64,000 nt of DNA from Pirellulaceae bacterium (GTDB taxonomy: Bacteria > Planctomycetota > Planctomycetia > Pirellulales > Pirellulaceae), in NCBI GenBank assembly GCA_019636385.1, contig JAHBXT010000003.1, positions 372,001 to 436,000 on the forward strand, in the 5' to 3' direction. Below the pieces are notes generated by a model that ran no database searches, had not been told where the DNA came from, and was given only the letters and a program-made list of their open reading frames with translations. Within the stretch, counting starts at the first letter, position 1. Each line of letters starts with the position of its first letter. The position numbers were made by a program, and so were the translations under genes. Shown here piece after piece: positions 11,565 through 21,166 of the stretch.

Positions 11565-12071
11565 TTACGTGAAACTGCGTGCCAATTCGACAATCGTGGC
11601 AAACTCGGCTGGACGAACAGGTTGGACGCTCAACCGCGAGCCCTTTTGAAGCAGAACCATCCCGGCTAATTGCTTGACTTGGCGGAGTTGTCGAAGCGAC
11701 ACAGGGCGTGCAAACCGCTCCCTGAGCTGTACATCCACCATGTACCAAGTCGGTTGTTCGGTCCGTGATTTGGGATCGAAGTGCGGATCATGCCGGTCAA
11801 ACGCTGTAAAGTCCGGATAACCAGCGCGGACGACCTGCACAACGCCCATCACTGCCGGCTCGTCGCAACTGGAGTGGTAGAACAGCACGTAGTCCCCCAG
11901 TTGCATCTGATCGCGAAGCGTGTTTCGAGCTTGGTAATTCCGCACGCCATCCCAGTGGGTGGTGCGTTTGGGAGCAACTGCCAAATCGTCGATGCTGAAT
12001 GTATCCGGCTCGCTCTTGACTAGCCAATATCTGCCGGATGTGGATTGGTACTTCTTGTTTGTTTTCGCCAT
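11565..12071 (-). CDS. EVE-domain protein (thymocyte nuclear protein 1-like)
   Basis: This 168-residue protein is nearly all EVE domain, a PUA-like fold proposed to recognise modified nucleobases. The diagnostic opening is YWLVKSEPDTFSIDDL, followed by HWDGVRNYQARNTLRDQMQLGDYVLFYHSSCDEPAVMG and WYMVDV. Start: ATG at 12071 (MAKTNKKYQ); an upstream in-frame GTG at 12095 is less likely. It is the first gene of an apparent two-gene unit with the penicillin-acylase-like gene, though a functional link is not obvious. Confidence 0.9.
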   Translation of the reverse strand: MAKTNKKYQSTSGRYWLVKSEPDTFSIDDLAVAPKRTTHWDGVRNYQARNTLRDQMQLGDYVLFYHSSCDEPAVMGVVQVVRAGYPDFTAFDRHDPHFDPKSRTEQPTWYMVDVQLRERFARPVSLRQLRQVKQLAGMVLLQKGSRLSVQPVRPAEFATIVELARSFT

Positions 12072-12423
12072 GTATAACACGGTACCTGACAACACCAGAA
12101 ACGGAAAGGGTTCACAGTAGGTTTGAAAGCCACAACTGGGTGCGTCAAGTCGCTACTTTGCCGACATTCGCGAGTATGTGGGGAGGGGCCAGTAGAGTTC
12201 GCAAACTCTGTTGGACAAACGATGGTGTCTGGGAAAGTGTCGCGGAAGGCTGGGATGAGAAATCCTTGCCCCGGGCTGGTCCGCCACTTACAGAAGCAGC
12301 ATTTTGACATGAACGATTACTGATTTTTCATCCTGGTGACTTCCCTCTCCAATGCCGCGTACTATACAATGACCCCGCATGCAAGTTGTCCGTTTCGACT
12401 CCTAAAACAAGGCAGGTGCCGTC
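12072..12423. other. Divergent intergenic region, no gene seen
   Basis: This stretch of 352 bases separates the EVE gene (minus) from the glutathione peroxidase gene (plus) and must contain both promoters. Open frames here lack protein-like composition. A TACTATACA segment at about 12360-12368 could be a -10 for the peroxidase gene, but I see no matching -35. Confidence 0.4.
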
Positions 12424-12987
12424 ATGTTACGAAGTTTGATTTTCTTGGGCACACTCTCCGTAGTAGGTTGGGCCATGGCCGCAGACAAAGCTGATTCGCC
12501 ACTGAACGTCACCATGAAGAGTTTGGATGGCAAAGATGTCGAACTCGCCAAGCAGTACCAAGGCAAGGTGGTATTGGTCGTAAATGTCGCCAGCAAGTGC
12601 GGGCTGACACCTCAGTACAAACAGTTGCAAGCGTTGCACGACAAGTATGGCAAAGACGGCTTGGCGGTTTTGGGGTTCCCGTGCAATCAATTTGGGGCGC
12701 AAGAACCAGGTTCGGCAGATGAAATCGCCAGTTTCTGCGATAAGAATTATGGCGTCAAGTTTGATATGTTTGCCAAGGTCGATGTCAATAAGGACGGTGC
12801 CTGCCCACTTTATAAAACGTTGACCGCCCTGGACACCAAGCCGGTGGGAAGCGGCGCCATCAGTTGGAATTTTGAAAAGTTCCTCATCGGACGCGATGGT
12901 CAGGTGGTCGCCAGGTTTTCTCCACGAACCAAACCAGACGATCCAGAAATCATTGCTGCGATTGAGAAGGAATTGTCAAAGAAGTAG
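12424..12987 (+). CDS. Exported glutathione-peroxidase-family protein
   Basis: This 187-residue protein has a cleavable signal peptide (LIFLGTLSVVGWAMA, cleavage near residue 19) and the full GPx fold. The peroxidatic Cys59 is in NVASKCGLTPQY; GFPCNQFGAQEPG (Cys87, Gln89) and the WNFEKFLI tryptophan motif complete the active site. It uses cysteine, not selenocysteine; such enzymes usually take electrons from thioredoxin and reduce H2O2 or lipid peroxides. Export places it in the periplasm, where the secreted thioredoxin-like protein at 27501-27962 could in principle serve it, although the genes are far apart. Confidence 0.92.
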   Translation: MLRSLIFLGTLSVVGWAMAADKADSPLNVTMKSLDGKDVELAKQYQGKVVLVVNVASKCGLTPQYKQLQALHDKYGKDGLAVLGFPCNQFGAQEPGSADEIASFCDKNYGVKFDMFAKVDVNKDGACPLYKTLTALDTKPVGSGAISWNFEKFLIGRDGQVVARFSPRTKPDDPEIIAAIEKELSKK

Positions 12988-13365
12988 CGGATGTTCGCCC
13001 GGCTGGCAGGTCGGAGCGGCGTGGAATGGGACCAGCGTGACCGTCGTCAGCCGCGCTGGAACTGTGCTTGATGGTGACCTAACGCTCAACCTTGGCACAG
13101 TCATAGCAGAGCGTTCATGGTGGGCCTGCGGTCGCTGAACTTGTGGCGGTGTAGGATCCAATGGCTGGATCAAAATGCAAGCCTCAATCTGCCGCGACCT
13201 ACAATACCGTAACACAAATACAGATCGGTTCAGTCCCAGCGTTGGCCTACCATACTCCCGACGGGACTTGGCACTATGTGCCATTGCTTCGTGCCCGGGC
13301 TGTGAGCTGCTAGAATGTGTGGAGCCTGGTAGTTCTCACCGACGCCCGAGGATCGGCTCGATTTC
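12988..13365. other. Intergenic region with one marginal small ORF
   Basis: These 378 bases lie between two plus-strand genes. The only item with any coding look is the 50-codon frame annotated at 13161-13313. No strong terminator or promoter is seen. Confidence 0.4.
13161..13313 (+). CDS. Possible 50-residue small protein
   Basis: An ATG preceded by AGGATCC opens a 50-codon frame. Its C-terminal half (IGSVPALAYHTPDGTWHYVP) has a plausible beta-strand composition, and the N-terminal half is polar. There is no family match that I know. It may be chance. It ends 52 bases before the GTPase gene. Confidence 0.2.
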   Translation: MAGSKCKPQSAATYNTVTQIQIGSVPALAYHTPDGTWHYVPLLRARAVSC

Positions 13366-14361
13366 ATGCCTGCAAATCTAACTCCACAGTATCACAAAGC
13401 GGAAGCTGCGTATCGACAGGCGGAAAGTCTGCAAGAGGAGCTGGAATGTTTGCAGCTCATGTTGCGGGAAATCCCTAAGCACAAGGGCACCGACAAACTA
13501 CAGGCCGAACTGAAGGCGAAGATCGCCAAAGTTCGCCTGGATGCCCAAAAGGCTCCGACAACGGGACAGGCGGGACGTGCGACGAAGATTCCCAAACAGG
13601 GCGCCGCACGTGTAGTGCTGTTGGGAGCACCCAATAGCGGCAAGAGTCAATTGTTGGCCGCACTGACCAGGGCGCATCCAGAGATCGCAGCCTACCCGTT
13701 CACCACACAGGTTCCGCAGCCAGGCATGATGTTGTATGAAGACTGCCCGTTTCAATTGATTGACCTGCCGCCAGTAGCTGCGGATTTCCTGGAACAGTCG
13801 ACGATCGGTTTGGTCCGTGGCGCTGACTTGGTGTTGCTGGTTGTGGATTTGGCCAGCGATTCGCTGATCGAGGATACGCAAGCCGTACTGGACCGATTCT
13901 CCGGCTCCAAAACGCGGTTAGGGCGCCTGACGGGTTTGGATGAAGACGATGTCGGTGTCAGCTTTACCATGACGTTGACATTGCTGAACAAGTGCGACGC
14001 TCCCGACGCCCAGGATCGACTGGCGCTGCTGGACGAGTTTTTAGCACTGCCCTTCGATCGTTTGCTTATCAGTGGTGCGCAAGGCATCGGCTTGGATGCG
14101 GTGCGCAAGGCAGTATTTGATCGGTTGGAGATCGTGCGTGTTTATCCCAAACATCCCAAGCAAAAAGAGCCTGATCGAAGCAAGCCACTAACCATTCGGC
14201 GTGGCCAGACGTTGGTAGAAGTCGCCGAACACGTTCACCGCGACATGGCAGCTTCGCTGAAGTCGGCTCGCGTCTGGGGCGCAGCGGTTCACGATGGGAC
14301 TCAGGTTAAACCAGATTACCAACCACACGACGGCGATGTCGTCGAACTGCACGCGAGCTAA
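13366..14361 (+). CDS. DRG/Obg-type GTPase with C-terminal TGS domain
   Basis: This 331-residue protein has a helical N-terminal hairpin (1-65), then a GTPase domain with the P-loop GAPNSGKS (87-94), a switch-I-like YPFTTQVPQPG, a G3 that reads DLPP (133-136) rather than DxxG, and G4 NKCD (208-211). About 65 C-terminal residues form a TGS domain (TIRRGQTLVEVAEHVHRDM ... HDGDVVELHAS). This layout matches DRG-family GTPases, which are common in archaea and eukaryotes and bind ribosomes. The proline at the usual glycine of G3 is seen in this family. Start: ATG at 13366; no strong Shine-Dalgarno. Confidence 0.85.
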   Translation: MPANLTPQYHKAEAAYRQAESLQEELECLQLMLREIPKHKGTDKLQAELKAKIAKVRLDAQKAPTTGQAGRATKIPKQGAARVVLLGAPNSGKSQLLAALTRAHPEIAAYPFTTQVPQPGMMLYEDCPFQLIDLPPVAADFLEQSTIGLVRGADLVLLVVDLASDSLIEDTQAVLDRFSGSKTRLGRLTGLDEDDVGVSFTMTLTLLNKCDAPDAQDRLALLDEFLALPFDRLLISGAQGIGLDAVRKAVFDRLEIVRVYPKHPKQKEPDRSKPLTIRRGQTLVEVAEHVHRDMAASLKSARVWGAAVHDGTQVKPDYQPHDGDVVELHAS

Positions 14362-14410
14362 CAGCCAATGGCCACTCTAACGGCGTGATTCAAGCGGCGA
14401 GGGGCGCGCA

Positions 14411-15091
14411 ATGCGTGTAGTTAAATTGGGAGGCAGTCTGCTGAACTGGCCGGAACTGCCCAGCCGATTGCGTGGTTTCATCGATCAACTGACACCAAAC
14501 GAGCCGACGTTGATCGTGGTCGGCGGCGGCGATTTAGTGGAGGCCGTGCGCAGCCTGCACAAAGCCCATTGCTTGGAGGGCGAATTATGCCACTGGTTAT
14601 GTGTTGAACTAATGGATGTGACGGCGTGGCTCGCGCACAGTTTATTTCCAGAGTGGCAATGCATATACCAGTCCGATGAACTTAAGAATTGGGTCGCGCA
14701 GAATGGTGTGGATTCCTCTGTAACTGCAGCGGCTGAACAGCGGGCTGGCCGCCCGACAGAGACCTGTGTTGCCATCGTTTTACCGACTACGTTCTACAGC
14801 CGACAATGTAACGCCGACGCACTCCCTAAATCCTGGGATACCACCAGCGATAGCATAAGTGCACTGCTGGCACGGGTGGTGGGCGCACAGGAGCTGATAG
14901 TTCTCAAGTCAACCGATGCGTTTGCGGTCGGACAGCGGCATAGTCAACTGCCCGATGCAGCTGAGCGAGGAATCGTAGACGCCTATTTCGCCTCTTCGGT
15001 TCCGGAAGGCGTGTCGGTGCATTTGGTCAATCTGCGTACGTTTGGCGATTGGTCTCACGGTACTGATAGCAATCCGCAGCATGGAGACTAG
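14411..15091 (+). CDS. Amino-acid-kinase-family protein, MfnE-like
   Basis: This 226-residue single-domain kinase opens MRVVKLGGSLL, then has VVGGGDLVEAVRSL and a nucleotide-binding segment TTSDSISALLARVVGAQELIVLKSTDA. It is shorter than aspartate kinase and lacks ACT domains. The TSDSI motif and the length resemble archaeal MfnE, which phosphorylates 5-(aminomethyl)-3-furanmethanol phosphate in methanofuran synthesis. Planctomycetes are known to carry methanopterin-linked C1 genes, so a role in that pathway is a reasonable inference, not shown here. Start: ATG after a GAGGGG element. It follows the GTPase gene by 49 bases. Confidence 0.65.
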   Translation: MRVVKLGGSLLNWPELPSRLRGFIDQLTPNEPTLIVVGGGDLVEAVRSLHKAHCLEGELCHWLCVELMDVTAWLAHSLFPEWQCIYQSDELKNWVAQNGVDSSVTAAAEQRAGRPTETCVAIVLPTTFYSRQCNADALPKSWDTTSDSISALLARVVGAQELIVLKSTDAFAVGQRHSQLPDAAERGIVDAYFASSVPEGVSVHLVNLRTFGDWSHGTDSNPQHGD

Positions 15092-15185
15092 AATCAGTCT
15101 GTCGTTGGCCAGTGTGGAACCCTGCTGTTAACCGTCCCGCCATTTTTCGGGTAGGACAAGCGGACCTTGGTAGTTTGCGAGACTT

Positions 15186-15207
15186 GCCCCAAAATATCTG
15201 GGGCTTT
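15186..15207 (+). terminator. Candidate weak intrinsic terminator
   Basis: GCCCCA (15186-15191) pairs with TGGGGC (15199-15204) around a 7-base loop and is followed by TTT. It lies about 95 bases after the kinase stop codon. The short T-run makes it only a candidate. Confidence 0.35.
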
Positions 15208-15297
15208 CTGCAGTACTTCATTCAAGATTGGTCCGGCCCCGTGCCGGCCCACCACTTGTGGTGACTTTAAGATTTGGTGAGTGTGAGGTGGCATGAG

Positions 15298-16338
15298 ATG
15301 AGCTGTGATGTTGATCGAGTATTAAGAAACTGCGGAAAGCTGCTGTTGGCTTTGACGCTGCTAATAGGTTTGAATCCCCTTGGTATGGCCGAGGACCAAC
15401 AGTCGGCAGTGTCGGATATTTGGATTTCGTCGGTGACTTGGCTGGATGAGAATCACTTGGCAGCTACACAGTCGCAGGGGCTGTTGTTGCGGCCAGGCAA
15501 GATTGTCCGTGTGTCGGCTGAACATACTCAGGAACTTGAAGCGCTTACGGAAGCCGAAACATCGCTGTGGTCGATCTTATCGACGCCGTTTGGTTTGTTG
15601 GCCAGCGACTATAAAGGCCGCTTGCTGCGAGTGAAGGGCTCGGAGGTAGAAACACTTGAGCTCGGCGTACGCTGGATTCGCAAGTTGGTGGCTATTCCTG
15701 GTGATCCAAATTCTATTTTGGCCGGCACTGAGGACGGCAAGCTGTTGGTGGTGTCGGCTGAGAATGGCTCGGAACTGCGGCGAGCCGAGATAGCCGCAGC
15801 CGCTATTTTCGATGTTGCGGTCAGCCCGGACGGGACTTCTGTGGCGGTGGCCTGTGGAGATGGCAATTTACACATCCGCACTTGGCCGGCGCTTGAACCC
15901 GTCAAAACGATCAGCGGAGGCGGCGCTGCGGTGTGGTCAGTCGTGTATACCGCCGATGGTGGCCGACTAATGAGTGGCGGTGCTGATCGCAAGCTGCAAG
16001 TCTGGGAGGTAGCCAGCGGTGATCCCGTGGTTGCCATTACCAGCACGCGCGACTGGGTTACCAGCCTCGTGCCATTGCCAGACAGTTCGCTGGTTGCGGC
16101 AGGGACGCTCAGCGGCGACGTGATACTTGTTGACTACGCGACACTGTTACCCGTTCAGACTACACAGGTCGCGAAAAGTGGCATCTGGGATATGAAATTG
16201 GCTGCCGACGGCAAGCGATTGGCAGTTGGCACCCGTAAACATGGTCTGATGATCGTCGACACTGCATCCTGGCACGAAGCCGGTCTGCAAGCGGCCCAGA
16301 CCGCTGCGGGGCAGTCACCGCCCAGTCCCACCAAGTAG
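15298..16338 (+). CDS. Exported WD40/beta-propeller protein
   Basis: This 346-residue protein has a signal peptide (GKLLLALTLLIGLNPLGMA, cleavage near residue 30). The rest consists of WD40-like blades, recognisable as AVSPDGTSVAVACGDGNLHI, YTADGGRLMSGGADRKLQVW and the following DSSLVAAGTLSGDVILVD. There are about seven blades, which would close one propeller. It has no membrane anchor or catalytic motif, so a periplasmic binding or scaffold role is likely. The ATG at 15298 has GAGG at 15285-15288; an in-frame TTG at 15274 would add eight residues before the signal sequence. Confidence 0.82.
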   Translation: MSCDVDRVLRNCGKLLLALTLLIGLNPLGMAEDQQSAVSDIWISSVTWLDENHLAATQSQGLLLRPGKIVRVSAEHTQELEALTEAETSLWSILSTPFGLLASDYKGRLLRVKGSEVETLELGVRWIRKLVAIPGDPNSILAGTEDGKLLVVSAENGSELRRAEIAAAAIFDVAVSPDGTSVAVACGDGNLHIRTWPALEPVKTISGGGAAVWSVVYTADGGRLMSGGADRKLQVWEVASGDPVVAITSTRDWVTSLVPLPDSSLVAAGTLSGDVILVDYATLLPVQTTQVAKSGIWDMKLAADGKRLAVGTRKHGLMIVDTASWHEAGLQAAQTAAGQSPPSPTK

Positions 16339-16492
16339 CAAACGCGACGCAATATACGTCAGATTCGAGGGATTATGGGACGGCATGGATCGTGGCTCAA
16401 TAGACGACCGCAGGAGGCAACCCTCAATTCATCACCATCAGCAACATATGACTGGATTGGATGAATCCGCTGCGCACGTTTCGGGGTCCGCC

Positions 16493-19400
16493 TCAGCGCT
16501 TCTTGCGTAGGCGCGACACGGAGTAGAACGAATCCTCAAACGCAATGTCCACTGCGGCGGCGTAGGCGAGCTGTTGGAATTGGATTACATCGACATCGAG
16601 GCCCGTCAGGCTAGTTTCCGAGTTGTCTGAGTCATTTGAAACCGCAGCTTCAATTCTGCTCCGAGAAGCTAGACTTTCATTTTCGCCGCCTGCTACAGCC
16701 GGGATCGTAATGTTGGTGAGCTGTGCTGAGATATTGCTTCGCATGGCAGTTATGTCAGCGAAGGCGACGATCCCGTTCTTGTCGATGTCGTAGATACTGC
16801 CGGGGCCAACCACTTGCGACACCGAGCTTCGAATGGGAGTGGCATCGGCGAAGGATACCGTGTAAACGCCAGACGAATGTCCGGTCGTCTCTCCTAGCAA
16901 GTGACCTAGATAGTAGGATTCTGATTGAGCCAAGCCAGTGTTGGCGTTGGAATTGATGGTTACACGCAGCCAACGATTCGATATCACGTTATCCAGCCAC
17001 TCAATAACGACTCGCTTTGGCGAGCCTGGTAGGACCGAGACGGAAGCCGGTGCTGGAGCCGCAGGCCAACTGGCTGGCGGATTAGCGGCTTCATTAAACG
17101 TACCCTGCGGACTGATCTGGAATTGAAAGTCTGCTTCAGTCACAGCGTTGGCTGGCAGCTTGTCGATGTCGAACACGATACCGTTGATACCACGCGCCGA
17201 GTTGATCAAATTGTCAAAGCTGAGCGTCTGTGATGCGGGGCCTTGTTTGGCTAGCATCTTGCTAGTATCGAGCGCCGAGGTGATTCCACCGGATGCTAGG
17301 CTGGAATGGGCATGGTAGATATACGCCGCAACCACTTGAGCATTACTTTCCGGCGCGTTGTGATCGCCGGGAGTGAGTATGCCGCCTGCCGGAAAGTTCG
17401 CGGTGCGTCCTGGTGCCATTTGGAACTGTAGGTCGATCGCTCCATTACCCGTGTCAAGAATCTTGCCCCCGTAGAAGGCAGTCGATGTCGCTGCCTCAGT
17501 GACTCCAGGCAACCGAACGACTGCATCTACAACGCCATTATTATCGGAATTCAGTATCCGCGTGCCGGGTTGATAGGCAGGTTCGTGTTCGGCGGCCATG
17601 GCGACTGCGTCGATCACCGCTATCCACGGCAATGTGTCAAGAATGCCGTCGTCGTTGGCATCGTAATCAACACCGACCGATCCGCTAAACTGGTAGACCA
17701 ACAGCAGATTGACAGAATTTTCGATGGTCGTTGACCCTGGACGATTCAGATTAAAGCGCCCAGTAGCCGCTGGTACGCTGTATGGCGTGGACGTTTGGTA
17801 GTTATGGCCAATCAGCAACAGATCATTTGATCCGAAGTTGGCGCTCGACAGAGGCAGCGCAAAGTCAATCGTACCCCGCCCGGTTGCGTGATCTGTTTCT
17901 AGCTCCAGCAACCATACGTTGTCCAACGTTTCGTTCGGTGACAAACGAATAAGCTCAACAAACTCACGCACGTCGTCAGCGTCGCTGGGGTTAATCAATG
18001 CTTCATTGATTCGTATTGCCGGTAGGACGATGGGGTTGACGTTAATCGACAAGACATTGGGAGATGGATCAAGATTCGATCCGCCATTGGCGGTGCCGCC
18101 ATTGTCTCGTACCTGGAAACTGAAGGACGAGTAAGGTGTGCCAGTTGCGTTGATGGCCGATGTAAATTTTAGATTTCCAGCTTCAATCGCGGACACTGAG
18201 ATGGATTGTCCAACGGTTACTGGTTGGCCGTCCAGGGTCAGGGCTCCAGACGTAGGCAGGCTGGCGATCACGACCGACTCGAATGTATTGGACGGGGTGT
18301 TGTTGGGGTCGGAGAAACCGAAGTCAGCCATTGTAAACGTGTATGGCACGTTCATGTCGGTAGTAACGAAGCCATCGGTTCCGCTTGGCGGTTGATTGGC
18401 AAACAGCGCTGTCGTCAGCGTATAGTCAGCGACCACAGGCAAGTGGTCTGTGACGGTGGTCAGCAGGTTCAGTACGGTCATGCGATTGGCTAGGCCAGGC
18501 AACGCAGTGCTGCTGGAACTATTGATGCTGGTGTTAATGGACACTGATCCATTGTTTCCAAAAGTGCGGTAGCTGCCTGGGCGATAATCCAGCCCTTGCC
18601 CGTCCATTAGTTCCCCGCTTATGAGCTGGAAATCAAAGCGATCATCCAGTCCTCCACCAACCAAGCCCGATGGTGGCGATACAGCCGGAGACTGGGTAAA
18701 CACATCGATGAAGCTGGAATTGTCGCTCCAGCTTCCCAGTCGATTGATCGGATCGTTGGCCTGGCCATTACCTACTCCGATCATTGTTTGAAACGCTAAT
18801 TCGCTAGCCGCATACAGATTGTAGTCTCCGACATAGATAATGTTCTTGCCATTGCCCAGCGCATCGGCGTTGGCGCGAATGGCCTGCGCTTCAATCTGGC
18901 GGCGGTTTCGAGAGTCCTGGTCGTTAGCTGCCTTCCAGTGGCTGTTGTAGAGATAGAAGTCGGTTGCTTCGCCGCCGCCAAGTGGCTGAAAATGATAGCG
19001 CAACGTTTGTCGCGCCTGTCCTGACGTAGAGACGGTGCCTACAGCAGATTCGCCCAGCAACTGAAGGACTTGCGTATTGTAAACCACTCCCAACGTCCCA
19101 GACCCCGAGCTATTTCCGTTGAGCACACCGTGAGCATAGATGCCGCCTCCGTAGATTTCGTTCAAGAGGCCAGCCACTGCCGACGAGGTGTTCGCTTGAC
19201 TGTAAATCTCTTGCACCGCCAGAATGTCGATGGGTCTGGAGATCCCAGCCACCACTTCACTACCAATCGCCTGCAGGATTGTAGCCAGTCCGGGTCTGAG
19301 CATATTCGGTTCGGATCCGGCAGCCAAGTTGTAGTTTACAATGCGCAAAGTTGTCGCAACTGCGGCGGGATCGACAAAATTTACAGCACCTGGAGTCAGA

Positions 19401-21166
19401 AATGCGATAGGGCTTACCGGTAAGTTGGGGCTACTGCGAGTCGCAGCATATACAATTTGCGACGGCAAATTATCGGCAGCCTCCAAATCGCCATTGAACC
19501 AGGCCGACGTTACCACAGAGGTGTTTCCTACGATCCGCGTAGCTGCGGCCGGTGTGCCCTGCGACTGAGTCAACACAACGTCTCCATACACAAAATCACC
19601 GACATCACCATCAGACCAACCAACGTGGTCGATGATCGAAAATCCACTTGGCAAATTGTCTAGCAGGCCATCACGATTCAGATCGTAATTGTGCCCCTGA
19701 ACGAAAGTGTCGGTCGCAGTCACCAAAAAGAAGGAGACGGTTTGTTTACTAAGGATGCCAGTTGGTGAATCGAATTGAATGTCCGTCACCACACTAGTGC
19801 CTATAGCGGCATTGTGGCCACCTGTCGGACTCTTAATAATCAACAGTCCGTTACTTCCCAGCGCGTATGTTGATAGATCGATCACGTAGCCCGCAGTGCC
19901 GCTGGTAGCACCATTGCCGTCAAGCATCACGAGCTGCGTATTGTTGAGACTGAGAGCGGGAGTGCCAATGAGTTCGATGTACTGAAATTTATTTCCGGCC
20001 GCCGTATTGCCGGGTGGATTAACTTTCAGCTCATTGAGCCTCAAATTGAGGCTCTCATTGTAGTCAATAACTTGAATTGTGAACGGCCGATCAAATGTCA
20101 AGCCACTTTGGTCTGTGGTTCGAACACGAATACTGTAGCTACTCTTAGTTTCAAAATCGAGCGAGTTGGTTGCACGCAGTTGATTACCGCTAATGTTGAA
20201 ACTGGCGTTGTCGGCACTGCCGATGCCCGAAACCAGGGAATAGGTAAACGTATTGCCGAGGTCTGGATCGGTTGTCGTGAATGAGCCCACGACAGCATTG
20301 CTGCCGGCATTTTCGGCGATCGTTGAATTGGACAGAGCAAGACCCGACGGAGGGCTGTTGCCCGACGATTGCACGGTGAAAACCGCGTTCGGAGGGATTG
20401 CCTGAGCGCCTGCAGCGGTGAATGTGGTCCAGTTCTCAACGCTGTATACCCCGTTTTGAATCTGTGCGGTCGTCCCTGTCACGCTGCCAGCAGTGTACAC
20501 GCCATTCTCGTTAGCCGCTCCAGTGGGAAGCCCCAGCGAGAAAGACAAATGCGTTGAGGCAAGTACACTAGGGAGCAATGTCAAACTGGCGGTCGATGAA
20601 CCGCTACTCAAGTAAGCGTTACTGGCAAACGCGGATACCCAAGCAGAGCTGCTTCCAGAGGTTGGTGGCGTTGAACCGTTGTAAGCAAACAGGTTATCAC
20701 CGGAAGCATTCAACGCAAAATTTCCACCGGTCACATCCGACAGATTCGTGGTACTGGAATCAACTGTCCATCTCAAGCCAGCACTTCGGCTAGCGTCGTA
20801 ATTGAATTGAGTGCCTGCAGCAAAGCTGCCCCCAAAGGTAATTACGCTGTTTCCCTCGCTAGTCGAAAGCGCACTACCTGTCCAAGCGTTGTCGGTGATC
20901 GTCAACACCGTTCCACTGTCTACGCTCTTTAATAAGGCAAAGGAAATCTTGTCGATGGTTGAAGCTTGGTAGCCTGTGAAAACCAAATCACCAGGGCCGA
21001 GCGTTGCCAATAACGCGCGATTTTCCAGTCTCTCAAATGACAGTTGGAATCGGGCCCGCCTTACTGTGCGCCGGAGGTGGCTGTGTCGCTGCCGAATTCT
21101 GTGCCGGACTAAATGTACGAATTCATTCCACATGTTAACAAACTTAGTCCAATAGCGAGTGACCAT
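16493..21166 (-). CDS. Giant surface/secreted protein with endonuclease/exonuclease/phosphatase domain
   Basis: This 1557-residue protein carries the planctomycete N-terminal sorting-type motif FERLENRALLA (about residues 44-54) after a basic stretch. The order is: a DLVFTGYQ-type beta domain (about 60-250), a cadherin-like domain (about 270-365), a lamin-tail-like domain (LRLNELKVNP, about 370-560), an EEP-family nuclease domain (about 605-920; LRIVNYNLAAG, AVQEIYS, NSHWKA, YVGDYNL, TDHLPVVADY), an Ig/cadherin-like domain, a second lamin-tail-like domain (RINEALINP), and a dockerin-like calcium loop DIDKNGIVAFADI near 1460. This resembles extracellular nucleases of the ExeM/NucH type, suggesting use of extracellular DNA. 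Start: ATG at 21166; a TTG two codons earlier is possible. Confidence 0.85.
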   Translation of the reverse strand: MVTRYWTKFVNMWNEFVHLVRHRIRQRHSHLRRTVRRARFQLSFERLENRALLATLGPGDLVFTGYQASTIDKISFALLKSVDSGTVLTITDNAWTGSALSTSEGNSVITFGGSFAAGTQFNYDASRSAGLRWTVDSSTTNLSDVTGGNFALNASGDNLFAYNGSTPPTSGSSSAWVSAFASNAYLSSGSSTASLTLLPSVLASTHLSFSLGLPTGAANENGVYTAGSVTGTTAQIQNGVYSVENWTTFTAAGAQAIPPNAVFTVQSSGNSPPSGLALSNSTIAENAGSNAVVGSFTTTDPDLGNTFTYSLVSGIGSADNASFNISGNQLRATNSLDFETKSSYSIRVRTTDQSGLTFDRPFTIQVIDYNESLNLRLNELKVNPPGNTAAGNKFQYIELIGTPALSLNNTQLVMLDGNGATSGTAGYVIDLSTYALGSNGLLIIKSPTGGHNAAIGTSVVTDIQFDSPTGILSKQTVSFFLVTATDTFVQGHNYDLNRDGLLDNLPSGFSIIDHVGWSDGDVGDFVYGDVVLTQSQGTPAAATRIVGNTSVVTSAWFNGDLEAADNLPSQIVYAATRSSPNLPVSPIAFLTPGAVNFVDPAAVATTLRIVNYNLAAGSEPNMLRPGLATILQAIGSEVVAGISRPIDILAVQEIYSQANTSSAVAGLLNEIYGGGIYAHGVLNGNSSGSGTLGVVYNTQVLQLLGESAVGTVSTSGQARQTLRYHFQPLGGGEATDFYLYNSHWKAANDQDSRNRRQIEAQAIRANADALGNGKNIIYVGDYNLYAASELAFQTMIGVGNGQANDPINRLGSWSDNSSFIDVFTQSPAVSPPSGLVGGGLDDRFDFQLISGELMDGQGLDYRPGSYRTFGNNGSVSINTSINSSSSTALPGLANRMTVLNLLTTVTDHLPVVADYTLTTALFANQPPSGTDGFVTTDMNVPYTFTMADFGFSDPNNTPSNTFESVVIASLPTSGALTLDGQPVTVGQSISVSAIEAGNLKFTSAINATGTPYSSFSFQVRDNGGTANGGSNLDPSPNVLSINVNPIVLPAIRINEALINPSDADDVREFVELIRLSPNETLDNVWLLELETDHATGRGTIDFALPLSSANFGSNDLLLIGHNYQTSTPYSVPAATGRFNLNRPGSTTIENSVNLLLVYQFSGSVGVDYDANDDGILDTLPWIAVIDAVAMAAEHEPAYQPGTRILNSDNNGVVDAVVRLPGVTEAATSTAFYGGKILDTGNGAIDLQFQMAPGRTANFPAGGILTPGDHNAPESNAQVVAAYIYHAHSSLASGGITSALDTSKMLAKQGPASQTLSFDNLINSARGINGIVFDIDKLPANAVTEADFQFQISPQGTFNEAANPPASWPAAPAPASVSVLPGSPKRVVIEWLDNVISNRWLRVTINSNANTGLAQSESYYLGHLLGETTGHSSGVYTVSFADATPIRSSVSQVVGPGSIYDIDKNGIVAFADITAMRSNISAQLTNITIPAVAGGENESLASRSRIEAAVSNDSDNSETSLTGLDVDVIQFQQLAYAAAVDIAFEDSFYSVSRLRKKR

